The translations under genes and the position numbers were made by a program. Positions 6,383 to 10,343 of a stretch of 10,343 nucleotides of DNA are shown here, in pieces. The stretch's first letter is position 1, and the number at the start of each line of letters is the position of its first letter. The stretch is from JAUZPB01 sp037140715. GTDB lineage: Bacteria > Bacteroidota > Ignavibacteria > Ignavibacteriales > SURF-24. The notes under the pieces are model-generated. The model did not search any database, was not told the origin of the DNA, and saw only the letters and a list, made by a program, of their open reading frames with translations. The DNA lies in contig JBAXDX010000099.1 in NCBI GenBank assembly GCA_037140715.1, positions 1-10,343 of the forward strand, written 5' to 3'.

Positions 6383-7828
6383 ATGATTTTCAGCCTCTTA
6401 AATGCAGAGAACAATAATATTCCCGATAAGCCGGCGATAATCTCTGCCGGCGGTTGCATGACTTATCCGGAACTTATCGATAAAATAAACCGCTCAGCTG
6501 CATGGCTGAATTTACTGGGAGTGAAGGCGGGTTCGCACGCGGCAGTTGTAAGCGGGAACAATATTGATTTTATCATCCTCCTTTTTGCGCTGTGGAGAAC
6601 CGGCGCCGTTCCCGTTCCGATGAACATAAGGCTTACCGATGAAGATATTGAAAAACTTATTACTCACTCCAAAAGCAACTTTACTTTTGTCCATGCCGAT
6701 TGCGCTGACAGAATTACCGGCAATAAGACTATCTTCCCGGTTAAGGAAACATTCTCCCGACAAAGTTTCCCTGCAAAGACTGAAGCCGGAACAGATGCGG
6801 ACGCAGATGCACTTATACTTTACACCTCCGGCACAACCGGACATCCTAAAGGCGTTATACTCAGTTATAATAACCTGCTTCATAGCGCGCTTGCTTCGGA
6901 TACAATAATTCATCATGGAGAAAATGAACGCTGGCTGGCAAGTCTTCCCTTTTATCATATCGGCGGATTGTCTGTTCCGGTACGCGCCTTTTTATTTGGA
7001 GCTGCTGTTATCTTACCGGATTCCTTAAAGGCAAAGGATATAAAAAGCGCACTCGGACATTACAAACCAACGCTCGCTTCCTTTGTTTCAACTACATTGA
7101 AGCGCCTGCTTGAACTGAAAGCCCTCCCGCCAAAAGAACTAAAACTGGTATTCCTCGGAGGCGGACCGATTAACAGCACTCTTGCAAAGGAAGCGCTGGA
7201 TAAGGGCTGGATAATAGCCAAAGTTTACGGCTCCACCGAAACAGCTTCAATGGTAACGTGCATCATATTAAATGATAACCCCGGAAAGGCTGACACAGCC
7301 GGACTGCCTTTAGCATCAAACAGAGTTGTGATTCTGGACGAATCGGGGAATTTCCCCGGCACCGGCGTTTCAGGTGAGATTGCCGTTGCCGGTAAATCAG
7401 TTATGAAAGGCTATCTGAAAAATCCCGATGAAGCAGGTAAAGAACCGCAGGATAATTTTTATCTGACCGGCGATACCGGATACCTGGATGAGGAAGGTTA
7501 TTTACACCTTGAATCAAGGCGGACTGACCTTATAGTTTCAGGCGGAGAAAATATTAATCCGCCGGAAGTGGAAAGTGCGCTGTTACAACCGGGATCAGTA
7601 ACGGAAGCCTGCGTCTTCCCAATGCGCGATGACGAATGGGGACAGATTGTAGCCGCGGCAGTCGTTGCTGCCAGCCCGGAAGTAAATGAAGAAAACATCC
7701 GGCAGTCGTTAAGGCTTCTGCTACCTTCCTACAAAATACCACGCCACATTTTCTTCCTTGAAGACATGCCCAAAACCGCCCTTGGAAAAATAATGCGCGG
7801 GAAAATCAGGGAAATGTTTGATAACTGA
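6383..7828 (+). CDS. menE: MenE, o-succinylbenzoate-CoA ligase
   Basis: This acyl-adenylating enzyme activates o-succinylbenzoate with ATP and CoA, feeding MenB. The 481 residues show the ANL-family motifs in order: phosphate loop YTSGTTGHPKG (147-157), LPFYHIGGL (188-196), GGGPI (259-263), VYGSTET (281-287), LTGDTGY (361-367, ribose-binding D364), the hinge around SRRTD (378-382), SGGENINPPEVE (386-397), and TALGK (465-469) with the adenylation lysine K469. The compact length fits MenE better than general fatty acyl-CoA ligases, and the context (17 bp after menC) supports it. No strong Shine-Dalgarno is visible before the ATG. It is the last gene of the cluster; a hairpin repeat follows 30 bp after the stop. 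Confidence 0.94.
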   Translation: MIFSLLNAENNNIPDKPAIISAGGCMTYPELIDKINRSAAWLNLLGVKAGSHAAVVSGNNIDFIILLFALWRTGAVPVPMNIRLTDEDIEKLITHSKSNFTFVHADCADRITGNKTIFPVKETFSRQSFPAKTEAGTDADADALILYTSGTTGHPKGVILSYNNLLHSALASDTIIHHGENERWLASLPFYHIGGLSVPVRAFLFGAAVILPDSLKAKDIKSALGHYKPTLASFVSTTLKRLLELKALPPKELKLVFLGGGPINSTLAKEALDKGWIIAKVYGSTETASMVTCIILNDNPGKADTAGLPLASNRVVILDESGNFPGTGVSGEIAVAGKSVMKGYLKNPDEAGKEPQDNFYLTGDTGYLDEEGYLHLESRRTDLIVSGGENINPPEVESALLQPGSVTEACVFPMRDDEWGQIVAAAVVAASPEVNEENIRQSLRLLLPSYKIPRHIFFLEDMPKTALGKIMRGKIREMFDN

Positions 7829-7857
7829 TCCGCACCGGGCGTACTGCAAATTTCTCT

Positions 7858-7910
7858 CTTAATCATACTCATTGCCCATGAAACGATTATGACTGACAGA
7901 ACAGATTAAG
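7858..7910. repeat. ATCATACTC hairpin, copy 3 (downstream of menE), degraded
   Basis: CTTAATCATACTCATT opens the element as in copies 1 and 2, and GATTAAG closes it. CTTAATC (7858-7864) can pair with GATTAAG (7904-7910), but the inner stem is worn and CGATTATGAC is only partly complementary. It begins 30 bp after the menE stop, in the same plus-strand orientation as the other copies even though the upstream gene here is on the other strand. Confidence 0.6.
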
Positions 7911-8005
7911 AAAATTCTTCAACAGGCAAATTCCCGAATACTGCTGACTTTTGATAAATCTTTAAGATTTAATAACTATGCAGGTAATAAAAACAAACCG
8001 GCAGA

Positions 8006-8035
8006 TTTGAGAAATAATAATTTTTGGTATATTTG
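8006..8035 (+). promoter_or_regulatory. FCB-type promoter for zwf
   Basis: TTTG at 8006-8009 and TATATTTG at 8028-8035 match the Bacteroidota -33 (TTTG) and -7 (TAnnTTTG) elements, separated by 18 bp (19-21 is usual). Transcription would start near 8042, giving a leader of about 80 nt before zwf. It lies after the men cluster and its hairpin repeat, so zwf is probably a separate transcription unit. Confidence 0.65.
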
Positions 8036-8110
8036 TTACGCACTAAAATCAAATGGACAGAATATCAAAACTGAAAAGACATATATCCCGGTCATGGCAC
8101 AATACAACAC

Positions 8111-8116
8111 AGAGGA
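8111..8116 (+). promoter_or_regulatory. Shine-Dalgarno site of zwf
   Basis: AGAGGA lies 4 nt before the ATG at 8121 and supports that start. Confidence 0.65.
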
Positions 8117-8120
8117 ATAA

Positions 8121-9638
8121 ATGGAAAAACCCGGCAATTGTTTACTTGTAATATTTGGAGCTTCAGGTGATCTGACGAGTAAAAAGCTGATGCCTTCGTT
8201 ATACAAACTTTATTTACAGAAATTACTGCCTTATAAATTCGCTGTTCTCGGCGTTGGCAGAACTCAGCTTGGCAGCGAAGGGTTCAGGAATAAAATGAGG
8301 CAAAGCCTGAAAGGCGAAGATCAAAATAATATTGAAGACTTCCTGCAATTGCTTTACTACTGCTCAATCGATACTAAATCGGAGCAGGATTACGTGGTAA
8401 TTAAGGAAGAGCTGACTAATCTGGACAGACTGCTCGGAACGGAAGGTAATTTTCTTTATTATCTTGCTACCGCGCCTGAAATGTATGGGATTACAGCCAC
8501 AGGCCTTGGCAGCCAGGGATTACAAAACCAGTCAAAAGGAGAAGGCTGGAAGAGAATAATTATCGAAAAGCCTTTCGGGTATGATCTAAATAGTGCCCTG
8601 GAGCTTAATGAAAAGCTGCTGACTATTTTCAACGAAGAGCAGATATATCGCATCGACCATTATCTTGGAAAAGAAACTGTTCAAAATGTTCTGGTTACCA
8701 GATTCTCAAACGGTATATTTGAGCCGATATGGAACAGAAACTATATTCATCACGTTGAAATCACTTCCGGCGAAAGTATAGGAGTTGAAGGACGCGGGGG
8801 ATATTATGAGACTTCCGGTGCATTGCGCGACATGGTGCAGAATCATCTTTTGCAGCTTGTAGGACTTGTTGCCATGGAACCGCCTTCAAGCCTCGACTCT
8901 GATTCGGTCAGAAACGAACGATTAAAAGTATTCCAGTCGCTTAGAGCTATTAAGCCGGAGGATGCAGATAAATATATAATACGGGGACAATATACATCCT
9001 CCAAAATAAGAGGACAGAACATACCGGGCTATCGTGAGGAAAAAGATGTTAAACCTGAAAGCAGAACGGAAACATACATTGCCATAAAGTTTTTTATCGA
9101 TAACTGGAGATGGGGAGGAGTTCCGTTCTATATTCGTACCGGCAAGAGACTGCCGACAAGCGTAACTGAAATTGTAATTCACTTTAAATCTACGCCTCAC
9201 AAACTGTTTAGCGGAATAAATAATATACACGACAGTTGCAACCAGCTCGTGCTGCGTATTCAGCCGGATGAAGGGATACTTCTTAAGTTCGGTATGAAAG
9301 CTCCGGGAAGTGGCTTAAATGTGCAGAATGTCGGCATGACTTTCCATTATTCCGACCTGATGAATCTATATCTGCCCAGCCCTTACGAAAGACTGCTCGT
9401 TGATGCGATGCAGGGGGATTCAACACTTTTCGCCCGTGGTGATAATGTAATTGAATGCTGGAAATTTATAGAACCGATATTTGAGTCATGGAAGAATAAT
9501 CCACAGTTTAAACTTTACGGATATCCGGCCGGCACATGGGGACCTGAGTCGGCTGATAGCCTGATCGAGGGCGATGAGTTTGCATGGCGTTATCCGTGCA
9601 AAAACCTGACGGCAGATGACTCTTTCTGTGAATTATAA
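8121..9638 (+). CDS. zwf: Glucose-6-phosphate 1-dehydrogenase Zwf
   Basis: The enzyme oxidises glucose 6-phosphate to 6-phosphogluconolactone and is the entry to the oxidative pentose phosphate pathway. Its 505 residues match the usual length. The N-terminal Rossmann domain has FGASGDLTSKKL (12-23) and GVGRTQL, where Arg47 stands at the place of the NADP-phosphate-binding Arg of the Leuconostoc enzyme, suggesting NADP use. IIEKPFG (147-153), the substrate signature RIDHYLGKE (177-185, with D179 and H180), GYYETSGALRDMVQNHLLQ with the catalytic base His242, and RTGKRLP near residue 342 follow. The reading frame is intact. It has its own likely promoter. No pgl or gnd follows: the next 700 bp hold no gene. 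Confidence 0.98.
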   Translation: MEKPGNCLLVIFGASGDLTSKKLMPSLYKLYLQKLLPYKFAVLGVGRTQLGSEGFRNKMRQSLKGEDQNNIEDFLQLLYYCSIDTKSEQDYVVIKEELTNLDRLLGTEGNFLYYLATAPEMYGITATGLGSQGLQNQSKGEGWKRIIIEKPFGYDLNSALELNEKLLTIFNEEQIYRIDHYLGKETVQNVLVTRFSNGIFEPIWNRNYIHHVEITSGESIGVEGRGGYYETSGALRDMVQNHLLQLVGLVAMEPPSSLDSDSVRNERLKVFQSLRAIKPEDADKYIIRGQYTSSKIRGQNIPGYREEKDVKPESRTETYIAIKFFIDNWRWGGVPFYIRTGKRLPTSVTEIVIHFKSTPHKLFSGINNIHDSCNQLVLRIQPDEGILLKFGMKAPGSGLNVQNVGMTFHYSDLMNLYLPSPYERLLVDAMQGDSTLFARGDNVIECWKFIEPIFESWKNNPQFKLYGYPAGTWGPESADSLIEGDEFAWRYPCKNLTADDSFCEL

Positions 9639-9691
9639 CCCGTCATACACGATAGAAAATGTTTTGGGGAAAACCATGACAGGGGCAGATA

Positions 9692-9737
9692 TTGTCCGAA
9701 GTATGATTTCTGTGATTAAATGATTAACCGGGGACAA
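9692..9737. repeat. 46-bp GATT-rich element with inverted ends
   Basis: TTGTCC (9692-9697) and GGACAA (9732-9737) form 6-bp inverted ends. Between them ATGATTTCTGTGATTAAATG and a further ATTAACC repeat a GATT word about every 8-10 bp. The wording resembles the GATTTnTnTGATTA-type short repeats scattered in Bacteroidota intergenic DNA. Only one copy lies in the window, so the repeat status rests on resemblance. Confidence 0.45.
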
Positions 9738-9787
9738 ATTCAGTCAGTTGTATCTTTTATCCTGCATGAAAAATCATTTCTGAACAC

Positions 9788-9803
9788 AACTGCGAATGCA
9801 GTT
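9788..9803. terminator. Possible weak terminator hairpin after zwf
   Basis: AACTGC (9788-9793) pairs with GCAGTT (9798-9803) around GAAT; an alternative stem GCGAA/TTCGC uses overlapping bases. CGCTTCTGTTT follows in place of a clean T-run. It lies 150 bp past the zwf stop. It may end the zwf transcript but is weak. Confidence 0.3.
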
Positions 9804-9882
9804 CGCTTCTGTTTATTCAACGGAAATTGGGATTATTCGCTGACTATTATTAAATAAAGAGGGAAATTAAGGACGGGATAAG

Positions 9883-10080
9883 CCGGGCGGGCGGTGCCCG
9901 GTGCTGTTATATTATGCCCCTTCAGGGCAAATGCAAATAATAAATTACCAGTTCCCGACACCCGAAGCCCTGAATGGGCGTGATATATCAGCGATGTGGC
10001 AACGCCCATCGGGGAAAATGACACGGGCACAATACCCATCGGGGAAAAATGAAATGGGCAACCCACCCATCGGACAAAAT
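9883..10080. repeat. Composite palindromic repeat, right copy, with a ~30-bp tandem extension
   Basis: The modules repeat the order seen at 7-110. CCGGGC (9883-9888) pairs with GCCCGG (9896-9901). Then comes TGCTGTTATATT, and TGCCCCTTCAGGGC (9915-9928) pairs with GCCCTGAATGGGCG (9967-9980), 12 of 14 bp, across a 38-nt loop. After ATATATCAGCGATG the last module is repeated about three times with a ~30-bp period (9991-10019, 10020-10050, 10051-10080), each containing CCCATCGG followed by an A-rich end. The palindromes are more worn than in the left copy. Reading frames through here are by-products. Confidence 0.8.
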
Positions 10081-10095
10081 GAAACGAATTAAAAC

Positions 10096-10126
10096 CCATT
10101 ACCACAGGTTTCAACCCGTGGAATGG
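10096..10126. repeat. Long hairpin with CCAC/GTGG stem
   Basis: CCATT (10096-10100) pairs with AATGG (10122-10126), then CCAC (10102-10105) with GTGG (10118-10121), leaving A10101 bulged; GGT/ACC can pair inside around TTCA. It resembles the short palindromes of CCACGGGTTnnAACCCGTGG type that occur between genes in related bacteria. It directly follows the ~30-bp tandem repeats and may be part of the same cluster. Confidence 0.5.
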
Positions 10127-10343
10127 TAATTTATATACCGGCAACCCTTCCGCTAATGACATTATGCCCATCCCCCTTTTTTCAAAAATAAACCGGCCGC
10201 TAAAGCGGAAAATTAAATAGACAAATTGCCTAATCCTCAACACATCTGACACTGAAGCCGAAACTCCTGGTAAGGATGAGCCGGGCGATACTAGTATAAC
10301 GTTTCACAAATACCTTTACGATTAAAGAAAAAAGTATTATATT
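10127..10343. other. Non-coding end of the window
   Basis: No credible gene on either strand. The only visible structure is the perfect 10-bp palindrome ATACTAGTAT at 10288-10297, too short to interpret. The sequence becomes AT-rich towards the window end, possibly the upstream region of a gene beyond it. Confidence 0.45.

Larger units (their letters stand above)
9639..9882. other. Non-coding stretch downstream of zwf
   Basis: No credible gene on either strand. It contains a 46-bp GATT-rich element (9692-9737) and a short hairpin (9788-9803), described separately. The remainder shows no structure I can name. Confidence 0.6.

Noticed and set aside
7829..7857. Intrinsic terminator directly after menE
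   Set aside because: No GC-rich stem followed by a T-run is present before the degraded hairpin copy at 7858.
9833..10252. Minus-strand open reading frame of 139 codons at the right end
   Set aside because: It crosses the composite hairpins and the ~30-bp tandem units; the protein repeats segments like PMG...FSPMG that mirror the DNA repeat. No start signal or domain supports it.
10288..10297. Palindrome ATACTAGTAT as an operator site
   Set aside because: A single 10-bp palindrome with no gene in view is expected by chance often enough that no function can be claimed.

Overview
The window reads as chromosomal DNA from a moderately AT-rich bacterium of the FCB group (Bacteroidota or the neighbouring Ignavibacteriota/Chlorobi lineage). 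Three things point there. Two upstream regions carry the Bacteroidota-style TAnnTTTG -7 promoter motif. One gene encodes a lipoprotein of the M28 glutaminyl-cyclase type, which is common in that group. The spaces between genes are packed with short palindromic and GATT/ATCC-rich repeats of the kind common in those genomes. The lineage is an inference; no 16S rRNA or other marker gene lies in the window.

Layout from left to right: positions 1-393 are non-coding and filled with repeats (three hairpins in a row, a 9-bp tandem repeat, a 20-bp-stem hairpin, and a 15-bp inverted repeat at the edges). Then come prmA (minus strand, ribosomal protein L11 methyltransferase), a 461-bp gap with a 14-unit array of a 20-bp tandem repeat, and an M28/glutaminyl-cyclase-like lipoprotein (minus strand). 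Divergent from the latter is a tight plus-strand menaquinone cluster, menH-menB-menA-menC-menE. After a 292-bp gap with a convincing FCB-type promoter comes zwf (glucose-6-phosphate dehydrogenase). The last ~700 bp have no credible gene and hold a second copy of the composite palindromic repeat seen at the left edge.

How the genes work together: MenH, MenC, MenE and MenB carry out consecutive steps from SEPHCHC to DHNA-CoA, and MenA attaches the prenyl tail to DHNA at the membrane. Spacings of 38, 5, -4 and 17 bp indicate one transcript. MenF, MenD, the DHNA-CoA thioesterase and the final methyltransferase are not in the window, so the pathway must be completed from elsewhere. Zwf starts the oxidative pentose phosphate pathway and makes NADPH; no pgl or gnd accompanies it here.

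I found no sign of a novel protein-coding system (no defence, toxin-antitoxin, phage or secretion genes). The unusual content is non-coding: at least five repeat families share the intergenic spaces. The most distinctive are the 20-bp array with a 40-bp higher-order pattern and a hairpin family that sits just past the 3' end of three separate transcription units.
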